Positions 52,118 through 61,345 of a stretch of 64,000 bases of DNA are shown here, in pieces. Position 1 is the stretch's first letter, and each line of letters begins with the position of its first letter. This DNA is from Enterocloster aldenensis (lineage in GTDB: Bacteria; Bacillota; Clostridia; Lachnospirales; Lachnospiraceae), in NCBI RefSeq assembly GCF_003434055.1, contig NZ_QVEX01000009.1, positions 62,001 to 126,000 on the forward strand. Direction: 5' to 3'. The position numbers and the translations under genes were made by a program. The notes beneath the pieces are model-generated. The model saw nothing but the letters and a program-made list of their open reading frames with translations, ran no database searches and had not been told where the DNA came from.

Positions 52118-52843
52118 ATGTTTAATTTCGATTCAAACAGCATTGACCCCACCAGCATGATTCCTCTGTATAAGCAGGTCGCCAATGTGATAACCGAAGA
52201 GATTGACATGGGAAACATAGCCGCCGGGGAAAAACTCCCCTCCGAACTCCTGCTCATGAAGGTTTTCAATGTCAGCAGGGTGACCATCAGAGGGGCAATC
52301 CTGGAATTGGTGTCGGACGGGCTTTTAATCCGCAGTCAGGGAAAGGGAACCTTTGTGGCCCCAAAGAAAAAGCTTCAGTCTGCTAACGATACAACAGGAC
52401 TTACCGAGTCCTGCAGGCGCCTGGGCAAAGAACTGCACTCCCAGGTGTTATCAGCTGGTTATTCCTATGCGACAAAAGCCGAATGTGATTTTCTGAAAAT
52501 TGATGAAAGTGAACAGATTATAGAAGTGGTACGGTTAAGGTTTATTGACAGACGCCCCACCGTGATTGAGACATCCCACTTTTTAAAGAAATATGATTTC
52601 CTTCTCCATGAGAATCTGGAAGGTTCCATCTTTGAATGCTTCAACAAACACGGAATATCCGTACATACCAGCCAGCGGACCCTGGAGATATCCACTGCCA
52701 CTGCCTATGAGGCGGAGCTGCTTGAGACAAAGCGCAATTCCTCCCTCCTGCTGTTCAGGGATTTCCAGTCAGGCGGGTTTGATACCCCGCTGTTCGTTGC
52801 AAAACAGCTGTACAATACGCAGGATATGGTTTTTTATTTATAA
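52118..52843 (+). CDS. GntR/HutC-family repressor of module D
   Basis: 241 aa from the ATG at 52118 (AAGGTG upstream; a further in-frame ATG at 52100 is weaker). GEKLPSELLLMKVFNVSRVTIRGAILELVSDGLL and GKGTFVAPKKKLQSANDTTGL are nearly identical to the module B repressor, while the UTRA domain diverges more. Divergent from the module D operon. The two repressors should compete for the same operators and differ in effector. Confidence 0.9.
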   Translation: MFNFDSNSIDPTSMIPLYKQVANVITEEIDMGNIAAGEKLPSELLLMKVFNVSRVTIRGAILELVSDGLLIRSQGKGTFVAPKKKLQSANDTTGLTESCRRLGKELHSQVLSAGYSYATKAECDFLKIDESEQIIEVVRLRFIDRRPTVIETSHFLKKYDFLLHENLEGSIFECFNKHGISVHTSQRTLEISTATAYEAELLETKRNSSLLLFRDFQSGGFDTPLFVAKQLYNTQDMVFYL

Positions 52844-52878
52844 GGCGGATGAGACGGTTTCCTATGAGGGTAAAATAA

Positions 52879-52935
52879 AACGGCTGCTGCCAGGACAGGT
52901 AATACACACCTGTGCTGACAGCAGCCGTTGTTCTT
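52879..52935. terminator. Convergent terminator, GntR / GATase1-like
   Basis: Outer stem AACGGCTGCTG / CAGCAGCCGTT (52879-52889, 52919-52929) with an inner ACAGGT / ACCTGT hairpin, followed by GTTCTT. On the minus strand TTTTATTTTAC follows. Confidence 0.85.
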
Positions 52936-52954
52936 ATCATGATCTTTGTCCTTA

Positions 52955-53710
52955 TTAAAAGCTTCTTTTTGTCACCCAGTTCAGAACCCGCTCCCAAAGC
53001 ATACGGTTGCAGTCCGACCCGCAGAAATCAGCAGGCATCCAATGTGGAGCGCAATCACTGGCCCATGCAAAGCTCCTGCCTTCCCCATATGTACCCAATG
53101 CAAGGATTGGGTCGCCCTTCCAGGATATCACAACATCCGCATCCGCCTTGGCAGCCAGCTTATTATATCCCAAAAGCGGCGGCCATTTTTCCGGCATCCC
53201 TGCCAGCAGCGGATGGCTCTGGGGGTCGATTTCCAGGACCAGTCCTTCCGGATGTTCCTCCCGGTCGTCCCCTTCCATCATGGTAACAGGCAGCAGTTCC
53301 TCAATAACCGTGTTATGCCACTTGCCCTTTCCCTCAATCCCCATAAAGGTCATATATCCCCCCATCATACCAAAGGCCCCGCCTTCCTCAACATATCGGG
53401 CTATGGCCTGAAGGCGGTTGGGAGTGGGTATGCTGCGGAAAAAAGTATCGGGATGCAGCAGGAATGTATTGGCCCCCACGTCGCTGACAATCACCACATC
53501 GTACTGTTTCAGTTCCTCTGCCGTGGATGGGAATTCCTGTAATACCAGGTGGGCAGGGATATGGGTAATCTCAGCATAATCCTTCATGACCTCCCTTACC
53601 CTGCCGATTTCTGTCTCATACCCGCCTATTGTAAACTGGTCAAATCCTTTTGTTTCTATGGTTGTGAAAAACCATGATTCCCCTGCAAACAAAACCTTTA
53701 TTTTATCCAT
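52955..53710 (-). CDS. GATase1-like (PF07090-type) putative glutamine amidotransferase-fold protein
   Basis: 251 aa. KVLFAGESWFFTTIETKGFDQFT, YDVVIVSDVGANTFLLHPDTF, YVEEGGAFGMMGGYMTFMG and the C-terminal GRSFAWASDCAPHWMP are characteristic of this cytosolic family of class-I amidotransferase-fold proteins. The nucleophile Cys of true GATases (GxCxG) is replaced here by GMMGGY, so glutaminase activity is not expected. Function unknown; it often accompanies sugar ABC transporters. Last gene of module E. Confidence 0.78.
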   Translation of the reverse strand: MDKIKVLFAGESWFFTTIETKGFDQFTIGGYETEIGRVREVMKDYAEITHIPAHLVLQEFPSTAEELKQYDVVIVSDVGANTFLLHPDTFFRSIPTPNRLQAIARYVEEGGAFGMMGGYMTFMGIEGKGKWHNTVIEELLPVTMMEGDDREEHPEGLVLEIDPQSHPLLAGMPEKWPPLLGYNKLAAKADADVVISWKGDPILALGTYGEGRSFAWASDCAPHWMPADFCGSDCNRMLWERVLNWVTKRSF

Positions 53711-53719
53711 TACAGCCTC

Positions 53720-54994
53720 CTAGCATGTCCATTTCATTATCATCTTTGCATATGTTTCAATTGCCATTAAAAATTGGTCCTTGGGCAGGAATTCATTTAC
53801 CTTGTGGGCAAAATGGCAGCTGCCGGGTCCATATACCACCGTGGGTATCTTAAGGATATTGGTCAGATGGCGTGCGTCACATCCGGCTGTCATGCCTGAA
53901 ATCACACGTTTCCCGGTAACCTCCCCTGATATGTCCGCCAGCGTCTGTACCAGGGGATGTCCGGTGTCTGTCTCAAATGGGGAACAGTCCTGATACCACT
54001 GCAGTTTCACCGGATGCTCCTTAAGCCAGCCGTCCCCCTGGCACATAAGGCCGATATGCTGTTCCACTTCCCGGGCCACCTCGTCCTTGTCCACGGTATG
54101 GCGGACGCCAAATGCGTCTGTCTCTGAAGGAAAATATTCCACATCAAACTTCAGCCTGCAGCTTTCAGCCACCGTGGAGGCAGCAACCCCTCCTTCTATG
54201 CAGCCAATATTGATTGTGGGCGGAGCCAGAAGGGGATGGCGTTTGGTCGTCATCCATTTTGTCTCCAGCTCCCGGAGTGAGTCAATTACCTTTGTCATCT
54301 TATCAATGGCATTGACCCCAAACCCTTTCAGGCTGGCATGGATGGGAATGCCTTCCACGTCCGCCTGTACCAGCCATGCGCCGCGGTTTGCCGCAAACAC
54401 CTCCAGGTTCGACCCTTCTGCAATGATTGCCCCGTCAGCCCGGTATCCCCTGTCAGCACAGGCCAGGGTCCCGTTTCCTCCGCCTTCCTCGTCCACCACA
54501 CTCTGGACAAGGATGTCGCCCCTGGGCTTTATCCCCATGGAGAGCACCAGTTCCAATGCCAGCACAAGGGCGCTTAGACCGCCTTTCATATCATCGGTTC
54601 CCAGCCCGTACAGGCGTCCGTCCCGTTCCGTCATCTTCCAGGGGTCTGTCTCCCAACGGTCCAGGTCCCCGGATGGCATGGTATCCATATGACCATTAAG
54701 GATCAGGGACTTCCCTCCCCCGGTTCCCCTGTATGTCCCCACCACAACCGGCCTTCCCGCATAGCTGTGGCCCTGATTATAGCCCGGATATGCCTTCATC
54801 CGTTCATTGTCCGGTTCAAATATATCTACCTCGCAGCCAAGGCGTTCCAGGAACCCGGCCATATACATCTGCGCAGCGCCCTCCTGCCCATCCTCGCCAT
54901 GACGTATGACAGAAGTATCAAAGCCCACCAGCTTACTCAGAAAGTCCAGATAATAGTCCTGCTTCCCATATATCATCTTCTTTAGGTCATCCAT
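53720..54994 (-). CDS. M20-family deacylase/peptidase (ArgE/DapE type)
   Basis: 424 aa from the ATG at 54994, with GGGAGG upstream; a GTG 18 bp earlier is the alternative. Metal motifs: LILNGHMDTMPSGD, LYGLGTDDMKGGLSAL (bridging Asp), QSVVDEEGGGNGTLA (catalytic Glu pair), IIAEGSN and GPGSCHFAHKVNEFL (His). A lid/dimerisation domain lies at residues ~195-310. These enzymes cleave N-acyl or amide bonds of amino acids. In an RbsABCD-type operon it could remove an acyl or sugar-derived acyl group from an imported conjugate. Confidence 0.87.
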   Translation of the reverse strand: MDDLKKMIYGKQDYYLDFLSKLVGFDTSVIRHGEDGQEGAAQMYMAGFLERLGCEVDIFEPDNERMKAYPGYNQGHSYAGRPVVVGTYRGTGGGKSLILNGHMDTMPSGDLDRWETDPWKMTERDGRLYGLGTDDMKGGLSALVLALELVLSMGIKPRGDILVQSVVDEEGGGNGTLACADRGYRADGAIIAEGSNLEVFAANRGAWLVQADVEGIPIHASLKGFGVNAIDKMTKVIDSLRELETKWMTTKRHPLLAPPTINIGCIEGGVAASTVAESCRLKFDVEYFPSETDAFGVRHTVDKDEVAREVEQHIGLMCQGDGWLKEHPVKLQWYQDCSPFETDTGHPLVQTLADISGEVTGKRVISGMTAGCDARHLTNILKIPTVVYGPGSCHFAHKVNEFLPKDQFLMAIETYAKMIMKWTC

Positions 54995-55048
54995 CCGTCT
55001 GCCTCCCTGCACATGAACCTGTTTTGGGACCCAAGCCCGCCATGTGCA

Positions 55049-55993
55049 CTAATTGCTCTTAATCCTGTCCAGGCCAACCGCTATCACGATAATCATACCC
55101 TGGACAATCAGCTGCCAGTTTGTGGAGATATTCATTAAATTCATTCCATTGGTTATGATCCCCATAATCAATGCACCCAAAAACGTTCCCCACAGCCTTC
55201 CCTTTCCGCCCGTGGTGCTGGTGCCGCCGATTACACAGGCCGCAATGGCATCCAGCTCCAGCCCGTTCCCCGCGCTGGGCTGGCCTGAGAACATCCTGGA
55301 TGAAAGGATGATTCCCGCAATCCCTGCCGTAAGCCCGCAGATGATATAAATCAGGATTTTATTCTTTACCACCGGAACACCGGAAAGCCTTGCCGCCTCA
55401 ATGTTGCCTCCGATGGAATATGCACTACGGCCGAATTTCGTATATTTAAGCACTGCAAAGCCAATCACATAACAGACAGCCATAATCACAACAGGGACCG
55501 GTATAGGGCCTACGTATCCCCGTCCGATTACCTTGAAGCTGTCAGGGAGCCCGGTGATGGAATAGGAATTGGTAATGACAAGGACAATGCCCCTGGCAAC
55601 GTTCAGCATGCCCATGGTCACGATAAAAGACGGGATTTTTGCAAACACATGGATTGACCCGTTGATTGCCCCGCAAAGGGCCGCCGTACATAATGCCAGA
55701 AGGATGGAAACCGTCATCCCAAAGCCATCCCTCAGGCACATGGTAACAATAATCCCGGACAGGGCGCAGATAGACCCCACACTCAGGTCTATCTCTCCTG
55801 AAATCAGTACAAACGACATACCAATCCCGATAATTGCCACGATTGTCACCTGCCGGATGACATTGATGATATTATCCGGGGTCAGGAACACGGGCCGGAT
55901 AACGGATAATATGACAATCAGCAAAGCAAGTATCATAAAAATCCCCATATCGTTCCAGCTTACATTGATTTTGCTGCTTCTTACCTTCTCCAT
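55049..55993 (-). CDS. rbsC: Sugar ABC transporter permease (RbsC family), module E
   Basis: 314 aa. NIINVIRQVTIVAIIGIGMSFVLISGEIDLSVGS, TTGGKGRLWGTFLGALIMGIITNGMNLM and about nine hydrophobic segments. 1 bp after the ATPase stop, with GGAGG inside that gene. Part of the complete RbsA-C-D-B set. Confidence 0.92.
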   Translation of the reverse strand: MEKVRSSKINVSWNDMGIFMILALLIVILSVIRPVFLTPDNIINVIRQVTIVAIIGIGMSFVLISGEIDLSVGSICALSGIIVTMCLRDGFGMTVSILLALCTAALCGAINGSIHVFAKIPSFIVTMGMLNVARGIVLVITNSYSITGLPDSFKVIGRGYVGPIPVPVVIMAVCYVIGFAVLKYTKFGRSAYSIGGNIEAARLSGVPVVKNKILIYIICGLTAGIAGIILSSRMFSGQPSAGNGLELDAIAACVIGGTSTTGGKGRLWGTFLGALIMGIITNGMNLMNISTNWQLIVQGMIIVIAVGLDRIKSN

Positions 55994-55994
55994 C

Positions 55995-57485
55995 TTATCT
56001 GCCTCCTGTTGCGTAACTCATAATCTTTTCTTGTGTTAATTCTTCTTTCATCAACATGCCAGCTACTTTACCTTCACACATGACATAGACCCGGTCACAC
56101 AACCCGATGATCTCCTGCATTTCTGAAGAGACCAGTATGATGGATTTCCCCTCTCCCGCCAGCTTTACAATAATGTTATAAATCTCCATTTTCGCATTTA
56201 TGTCAATTCCCCTGGTAGGTTCATCCAATACAATGATATCCGGGGCACAGTTCAGCCATTTGGCCAAGACCACCTTTTGCTGGTTCCCCCCGCTCAGATA
56301 CTTAGCCAGCTGCTTTTCTGACGGGGTTTTTATCATGAGACTGTCAATATAATATCTGCACAGCGCCTTTGCCTTCCCTATGGAGAACAGCCCATGGTTC
56401 ATGGAATTGTCCATTTTTGCCATTACTACATTATCCATCACGGACAGTTCCGTTACCAGTCCTTCCCGTTTCCTGTCCTCCGGGACAAAACCGATTCCCC
56501 TATGGATGGCGTCCCCAGGAGAGTGGATGGGAACTGTCCTGCCATTTATCATTATCTGTCCCTTGGATTTCGGGTCGGCGCCAAACACGGCTTTCAGGGT
56601 TTCCGTACGTCCGGCTCCCACTAGCCCGGCAAATCCAAGGATTTCCCCCTGTTTCAGATAGAAGGAGACATTCCTGACCTCAGTACCGCTGCTGATATCC
56701 CGGGCCTCCAGGACTATATCGCCGATTACATTGTGTTTGCCTGGAAATACCTGTGAAAGGGAACGTCCCACCATGTACTCAATCAGCTTGTCCACCGTCA
56801 CATCCCGTATCATACCGCCGGCAATATAGGCGCCGTCCCGCATCACTGAATATGAATCACAGATTTCAAAGATTTCTTCCATGCGGTGGCTGATGTAAAC
56901 CATGGTTATCCCTTTCTTCTTCAGATTTGAGATAACCTGGAACAGTTTTTTTGTCTCTCCTTCTGTCAGCGCTGAGGTCGGCTCATCCATGATTAATACC
57001 CTGGAATTCAGGGAAATCGCTTTGGCAATCTCCACCATCTGCTGCTGCGCCACGCTCAGGGAGGACACTGCCGCCTTTGTGTCTATATCCACATCAATCT
57101 GTTTCAGCACATCAGCCGCCTGGCTGTTCATCTGCTTCCAGTCCACAAAAATCCCTCTTTGCGGCTGCCGGTGCAGGAAAATATTTTCAGCAACAGACAA
57201 TTCCGGAATCAGGTTTAATTCCTGATATATGATGGCAATGCCCAGCTTTTCTGAATCACTTGTGTTTTTAATGGTTACTTCCCTGCCATCCACAAGGATT
57301 CCTCCTGAATCCTTTGTATATGCCCCTGAAAGGATTTTCATGAGCGTTGATTTACCTGCCCCGTTTTCCCCCATCAGGGCGTGTACCTCACCGCGCCTTA
57401 TCTGGAAACTGATATCCTTTAAGGCCTTTACTCCGGTAAATGATTTGTTAATCCCCCGAAATTCCAGTATATAATCATTCTCCAC
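55995..57485 (-). CDS. rbsA: Sugar ABC transporter ATP-binding protein (RbsA family), module E
   Basis: 496 aa from a GTG at 57485 preceded by AAGGTGG. Tandem ABC domains: GENGAGKSTLMKILSG, LSVAQQQMVEIAKA, LIMDEPTSALTEG; then GLVGAGRTETLKAVFG, LSGGNQQKVVLAKWL, DEPTRGIDIN. RbsA length. Confidence 0.92.
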   Translation of the reverse strand: MENDYILEFRGINKSFTGVKALKDISFQIRRGEVHALMGENGAGKSTLMKILSGAYTKDSGGILVDGREVTIKNTSDSEKLGIAIIYQELNLIPELSVAENIFLHRQPQRGIFVDWKQMNSQAADVLKQIDVDIDTKAAVSSLSVAQQQMVEIAKAISLNSRVLIMDEPTSALTEGETKKLFQVISNLKKKGITMVYISHRMEEIFEICDSYSVMRDGAYIAGGMIRDVTVDKLIEYMVGRSLSQVFPGKHNVIGDIVLEARDISSGTEVRNVSFYLKQGEILGFAGLVGAGRTETLKAVFGADPKSKGQIMINGRTVPIHSPGDAIHRGIGFVPEDRKREGLVTELSVMDNVVMAKMDNSMNHGLFSIGKAKALCRYYIDSLMIKTPSEKQLAKYLSGGNQQKVVLAKWLNCAPDIIVLDEPTRGIDINAKMEIYNIIVKLAGEGKSIILVSSEMQEIIGLCDRVYVMCEGKVAGMLMKEELTQEKIMSYATGGR

Positions 57486-57506
57486 GTGCTCACCACCTTA
57501 TGTTGT

Positions 57507-57905
57507 TTAAAATAAGCAGTCTGCTTCCAGTATGATGTTCGAGTATGGGGTAAATTCCCCTGTCCGTATGACAGCTTTCGCCTTTTTAGACAGCTCCTTT
57601 ACCTCTGCGTGAGGACGTATCTCCAATGGGAATTCCTTACCCACGGCCTCCCGGATTTTAACCCCCATCTGCGGGCTGACTTCCTCCTGCTCCATATCAA
57701 TGATTCCTTTTGCCACCAGCATTTCACTCATAACAGCTTTCAATACATCGATAAATGATGGAACCCCGCAGACCACCGCCAGGTCAATCAGCTTTACCCC
57801 TTCCGGTACCGGCATTCCCGCATCGCCTATTAATATAATGTCCTCATGGGCCAATTCCGCAATGGTCCTTGACAGTTCCCCATGAAGCAGTCCTATTTTC
57901 TTCAA
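57507..57905 (-). CDS. rbsD: D-ribose pyranase family protein (RbsD)
   Basis: 132 aa from a TTG at 57905, with AGAGGG upstream; this gives the normal RbsD N-terminus (KKIGLLHGELSRTIAELAHEDIILIGDAGMPVP), while the longer open frame to 57938 does not. VKLIDLAVVCGVPSF and the C-terminal RTGEFTPYSNIILEADCLF are conserved. RbsD/FucU-type mutarotases interconvert pyranose and furanose forms of an imported sugar. The sugar need not be ribose; no ribokinase is encoded in this module. Confidence 0.88.
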   Translation of the reverse strand: MKKIGLLHGELSRTIAELAHEDIILIGDAGMPVPEGVKLIDLAVVCGVPSFIDVLKAVMSEMLVAKGIIDMEQEEVSPQMGVKIREAVGKEFPLEIRPHAEVKELSKKAKAVIRTGEFTPYSNIILEADCLF

Positions 57906-57979
57906 TCTTACGCCCTCTCTTTCCCCTGTTCCATCCATTGGTTTTCCCTGGCCGGTCCTTGTCTGGACCGTATCCTGCC

Positions 57980-58993
57980 TTACTGAAGATCCTTCAGGTA
58001 AAGAATGCCGTCAGCCGTATAAACGCCAACTTCCACCCCAATTTCCTTATCCAGGGTTTCCCCATTTAATACTCTGGTCACGCTTTCCACACATGTCTGT
58101 CCCAGCTTATCAGGAAACTGGATGATGCTTCCCTTGTAACAACCTTTTTCTGCAATTGCAGCCTGCTCCTCTTCGCTGGCGTCAAATCCGATAATCGATA
58201 TGGCCCCATCCCTTCCGGCTGCCTGGATTGCATCATATGCGCCCAGACCGCCCTGGGCGCTGTAGGCAAATACCAGATCGATTTCAGGATTCGCGGTCAG
58301 CAGATCTTCCATGGTGCTCATGAACGCTTCCCTTGTATCCGCGCCCTGCTCCGCAATGATTTTTGCATCCGGCATTATCTCTGCAATGGTTTCCTTAAAA
58401 CCGTCAATACGTTCCACGGCCGCGGAAGACAGCGGGTTAGTCAGCAGGACGATATTCGGGCTCTCCCCTTCATACTTGTCAGCGGTCCATCTCGCAGCCA
58501 GTTCACCGCCCAGGAAGTTATCCGAACCAATATAGGTTACATATGTCCCGGCAGACGGCTTCATGTCCACGGTAATGACCGGGATGCCCTTTTCCTCCGC
58601 GGTTTCCAGTGCAGTCACGATACCCGCCGCATCCACTGCGTTCAATATGATTGCATCCACATTCTGGGCGCAGAAGTTTTCCACGGCATCAATCTGTGTC
58701 TGTAAATCAAGGGCCGGATCATTAAATACAATCTTATAATCATCCCCGGCAGCTGCTTCTATTCCCGCCTTCATATCCTGAAAGAACTCATATTGCAGTG
58801 TCATCAGGGATACGCCGATTACTTTCTTCCCGTCCCCCTTATCTGCTGTTTTCTGGCTTTCCTGCTGCGTGCCCTCAGACCCCGTTTGTGTGCCGGCAGT
58901 ACCTGCGCCGTTCCCCGCCGGCGTACTGCAGCCGGTGACTGCTGTCATTACCAACATTGCTGCCGTTACCGCCATTGCCATCATTTTCTTCAT
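57980..58993 (-). CDS. rbsB: Sugar ABC transporter substrate-binding lipoprotein (RbsB family), module E
   Basis: 337 aa. Lipobox TAVTGC (Cys ~22), a Gly/Thr/Gln linker, then KKVIGVSLMTLQYEFFQDMKAG, FCAQNVDAIILNAVDAAGIVTAL, TVDMKPSAGTYVTYIGSDNFLGG and IIGFDASEEEQAAI. First of the transporter genes after the M28 peptidase (45-bp gap), followed by RbsD, RbsA, RbsC. Confidence 0.91.
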   Translation of the reverse strand: MKKMMAMAVTAAMLVMTAVTGCSTPAGNGAGTAGTQTGSEGTQQESQKTADKGDGKKVIGVSLMTLQYEFFQDMKAGIEAAAGDDYKIVFNDPALDLQTQIDAVENFCAQNVDAIILNAVDAAGIVTALETAEEKGIPVITVDMKPSAGTYVTYIGSDNFLGGELAARWTADKYEGESPNIVLLTNPLSSAAVERIDGFKETIAEIMPDAKIIAEQGADTREAFMSTMEDLLTANPEIDLVFAYSAQGGLGAYDAIQAAGRDGAISIIGFDASEEEQAAIAEKGCYKGSIIQFPDKLGQTCVESVTRVLNGETLDKEIGVEVGVYTADGILYLKDLQ

Positions 58994-59038
58994 TTCTTTT
59001 GTCCTCCTTCTCCATAAGTAACTCTTCCTGTTTCTTTT

Positions 59039-60148
59039 TTATCTCTTTATCACATTCAACTGTTCCAGAAGGTCCAGTGAAATCCTGACCATGACGCTCA
59101 TGTTCTTGAATTTGCTTTCCTCAAAAATGTCTTTCGGGGAATGAAGGATCCCCTGATCATTAAATGTCAGCATACAGGCCGGAATCCCGGCTGAATAGTA
59201 AGGTTCCTGATCGCTTCCCGGCGGAGGCGGACACTTGTATAAAGCGTCAAAATGTTCGCTGCTTTTTTCGAGGATTGCGCGTATCTTCCTCTCAAACGGT
59301 TCCGGCCCGCTCCAGACTTCCAGCACCTCTTCCCGGCCAACCCCGTCAATACACAGGACCATCCCGATGTCATCGTCCGCACACTGCCGGCATCTGTGGC
59401 GCGATCCCACCAGATTAAACTCCTCGCCGTCCGTAAGCAGCAATTCAATCCGGGTATTCAGGTGATAATTATGTAACTGTCTCCCGATTTCCAGAAGAAC
59501 GGCTGCGCCGGAAGAATTATCATAGGCTCCAGGCGTATTGTAGACAGTGTCGTAATGGGCGCAGAGCACTACCTTCTTATTCCCCTCTCCCAGCAGGCCC
59601 ACCACATTGTAGCATCTGGCATCCGGCAGCTTCCTGCAATGGGCATGGCCCCTGACCACTGTATGGTTTCGTGCCGCCGCCTCAAAGAAATCTTTTTCCT
59701 CAATTCCCACAATGTAATGGGGCAGTTCGCTGTGTCCAGTGAACAGCATCTGTGGAATCGCTTCCCCATTTCCCCTGACCGTAATGTATGCCGTGATTTC
59801 CCCGGATTTGTCCACCACCGCATAGCGGTCCCATACATACATGTTCCAGATACGGTTGTGCCCCGCAAATATCAGCCTTCCCTCAAATCCGTCCGATGCG
59901 CCGCTGCCAAGAAACAGATAGGACTCAAGTCCCCTTGGGGCAGGCGATACTATCTCCAGATTCCAGTTTTCCACTTCCCATGCTTCTGCACCATAGCTTT
60001 CCTGGTAAGCGTCCGGAGTCAGCTTTTTCATCTCTTTGGTCAGATAATCGCTGCATTGTTTCAATGAAGCTGAACCAAAGGGCCTGGGACCATAGGATAT
60101 GATCTGTTTCCAGTTTTCCTTCATCTGTTGATAATCTTCATTCTTCAT
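59039..60148 (-). CDS. M28-family aminopeptidase-like metallohydrolase
   Basis: 369 aa, no signal peptide, so cytosolic. A zinc site is visible in VVLCAHYDTVYNTPGAYDNSSGAAVLLEI (His and Asp), LLTDGEEFNLVGSRH (Glu-Glu) and the late PAC-MLTFNDQGILHSPKD His. A PA-like insert lies at residues ~100-175 (YITVRGNGEAIPQMLFTGHSELPHYIVGI). Related enzymes cleave N-terminal residues or amide conjugates (also glutaminyl cyclase). Second gene of module E under the LacI promoter. Confidence 0.85.
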   Translation of the reverse strand: MKNEDYQQMKENWKQIISYGPRPFGSASLKQCSDYLTKEMKKLTPDAYQESYGAEAWEVENWNLEIVSPAPRGLESYLFLGSGASDGFEGRLIFAGHNRIWNMYVWDRYAVVDKSGEITAYITVRGNGEAIPQMLFTGHSELPHYIVGIEEKDFFEAAARNHTVVRGHAHCRKLPDARCYNVVGLLGEGNKKVVLCAHYDTVYNTPGAYDNSSGAAVLLEIGRQLHNYHLNTRIELLLTDGEEFNLVGSRHRCRQCADDDIGMVLCIDGVGREEVLEVWSGPEPFERKIRAILEKSSEHFDALYKCPPPPGSDQEPYYSAGIPACMLTFNDQGILHSPKDIFEESKFKNMSVMVRISLDLLEQLNVIKR

Positions 60149-60222
60149 ACACCATTCTCCTGTCAGCGCCGCGTCCTGCCCGGCATGCCTGGCTTATAAA
60201 ACGCGGCCCATAAATATTTATA

Positions 60223-61224
60223 TTATGTTGAATCCCTTACAAGCAGCTCAGACTTCAATACAACAGATTTGGGGGAATATGTATCCCCTTCTTTCATTTC
60301 CATACGCTCCAACAATATCTGCGTACCAATCTTCGCAAGCTCCATGACCGGCTGCCTGACCGTGGTCAGGGCCGGGGTCACCAGGGACGCAACCGTAATA
60401 TCATCATATCCAACAAGGGCCATGTCCTGGGGCACCTTATAGCCATTCTGTGACAAGTAGCGCAATGCGCCAATCGCAGACATATCATTGGCGCAAAATA
60501 CAGCGCGGGGCGGCTCCTTAAGCTGCATCAGCCGTTCCATGGCTGAATAGCCGCCTTCCAATGTATAGTGACCATCTACCTCGTATTCCTTAACCGGCTC
60601 ATACCCATGTTCCCGCAGCGCTGCCTGATATGCTTCTTTTCTCTGGACCGCCATCATGGAAGCCTGGTTTCCCCTTATATGGGCAATTCCTTCATATCCC
60701 TTTTCTATCAGGTAATCAACTGCTGCGTAAGCGCCTGAATAGTTGTCAATCTTTACCGAATCAAACCGGCTGTCCCCGGAATCACGCTCCAGCAATACAA
60801 CGGGCACCCGGATGTTCAGGTCCGTCAGGTGCTGGACCGGAAGATTGACGCCCACAATCAGGATTCCATCAATCCTTCTCTGCTCCAACATCCTCAGACA
60901 CTCGATTTCCCGGTTAATATCCAGATTTGAATCACACATCAGGATATTATACCCGGAATCCCTGAGTTCGGTTTCAATCCCCTGTATCATCTGCAGGAAA
61001 AACGGGTTTGCCAGATCATTGATGACCAGCCCTATGACCTTGGACGCCTTTCCCTTCAGGCTCCTGGCCGCATTGTTCGGCGCATAGTTCAGCTGTTCAA
61101 TCGCATCTTTGATTCTTTCTTTTGTCTCGTCCGACATATGTCCCCGGTCCTGTTCATTCAGATATCTGGATACAGATGTCTTGGAAACCCTGGCTAATTT
61201 TGCTACGTCAATAATCGTTGCCAT
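60223..61224 (-). CDS. LacI-family transcriptional repressor of module E
   Basis: 333 aa. ATIIDVAKLARVSKTSVSRYLNEQDRGHMSDETKERI is the LacI headpiece and PNNAARSLKGKASKVIGLVI the hinge. The C-terminal Peripla_BP domain (residues ~62-333) binds a sugar-type effector. Three LacI operators of TAGGGGAACGTTCCCCTA type lie upstream, two overlapping or flanking promoters, so it is autoregulated and controls module E. GCGGAGG before the ATG. Confidence 0.93.
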   Translation of the reverse strand: MATIIDVAKLARVSKTSVSRYLNEQDRGHMSDETKERIKDAIEQLNYAPNNAARSLKGKASKVIGLVINDLANPFFLQMIQGIETELRDSGYNILMCDSNLDINREIECLRMLEQRRIDGILIVGVNLPVQHLTDLNIRVPVVLLERDSGDSRFDSVKIDNYSGAYAAVDYLIEKGYEGIAHIRGNQASMMAVQRKEAYQAALREHGYEPVKEYEVDGHYTLEGGYSAMERLMQLKEPPRAVFCANDMSAIGALRYLSQNGYKVPQDMALVGYDDITVASLVTPALTTVRQPVMELAKIGTQILLERMEMKEGDTYSPKSVVLKSELLVRDST

Positions 61225-61280
61225 CTCATACCTCCGCTTTCATCACTGTCCTGTCCTTCTTTTTAAGTCCCGCCCGGGAG

Positions 61281-61296
61281 GGGGAACGTTTCCCTA
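61281..61296. promoter_or_regulatory. LacI operator O1
   Basis: GGGGAACGTTTCCCTA (61281-61296), downstream of promoter P2 and just before the LacI gene; classical LacI/PurR-type dyad with central CG. Confidence 0.75.
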
Positions 61297-61345
61297 AATG
61301 GTTAAAATAAAAAGAAGGAGTAGTCACTTATTCTTCTTCGGATTA

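Noticed and set aside
52955..53710. Calling the GATase1-like protein an active glutamine amidotransferase
   Set aside because: The nucleophile-elbow Cys is not present at the expected position (GMMGGY).
57507..57905. Assigning module E as a ribose operon from RbsD alone
   Set aside because: There is no ribokinase, and two amide-cleaving enzymes are cotranscribed; RbsD/FucU-like proteins act on other sugars too.
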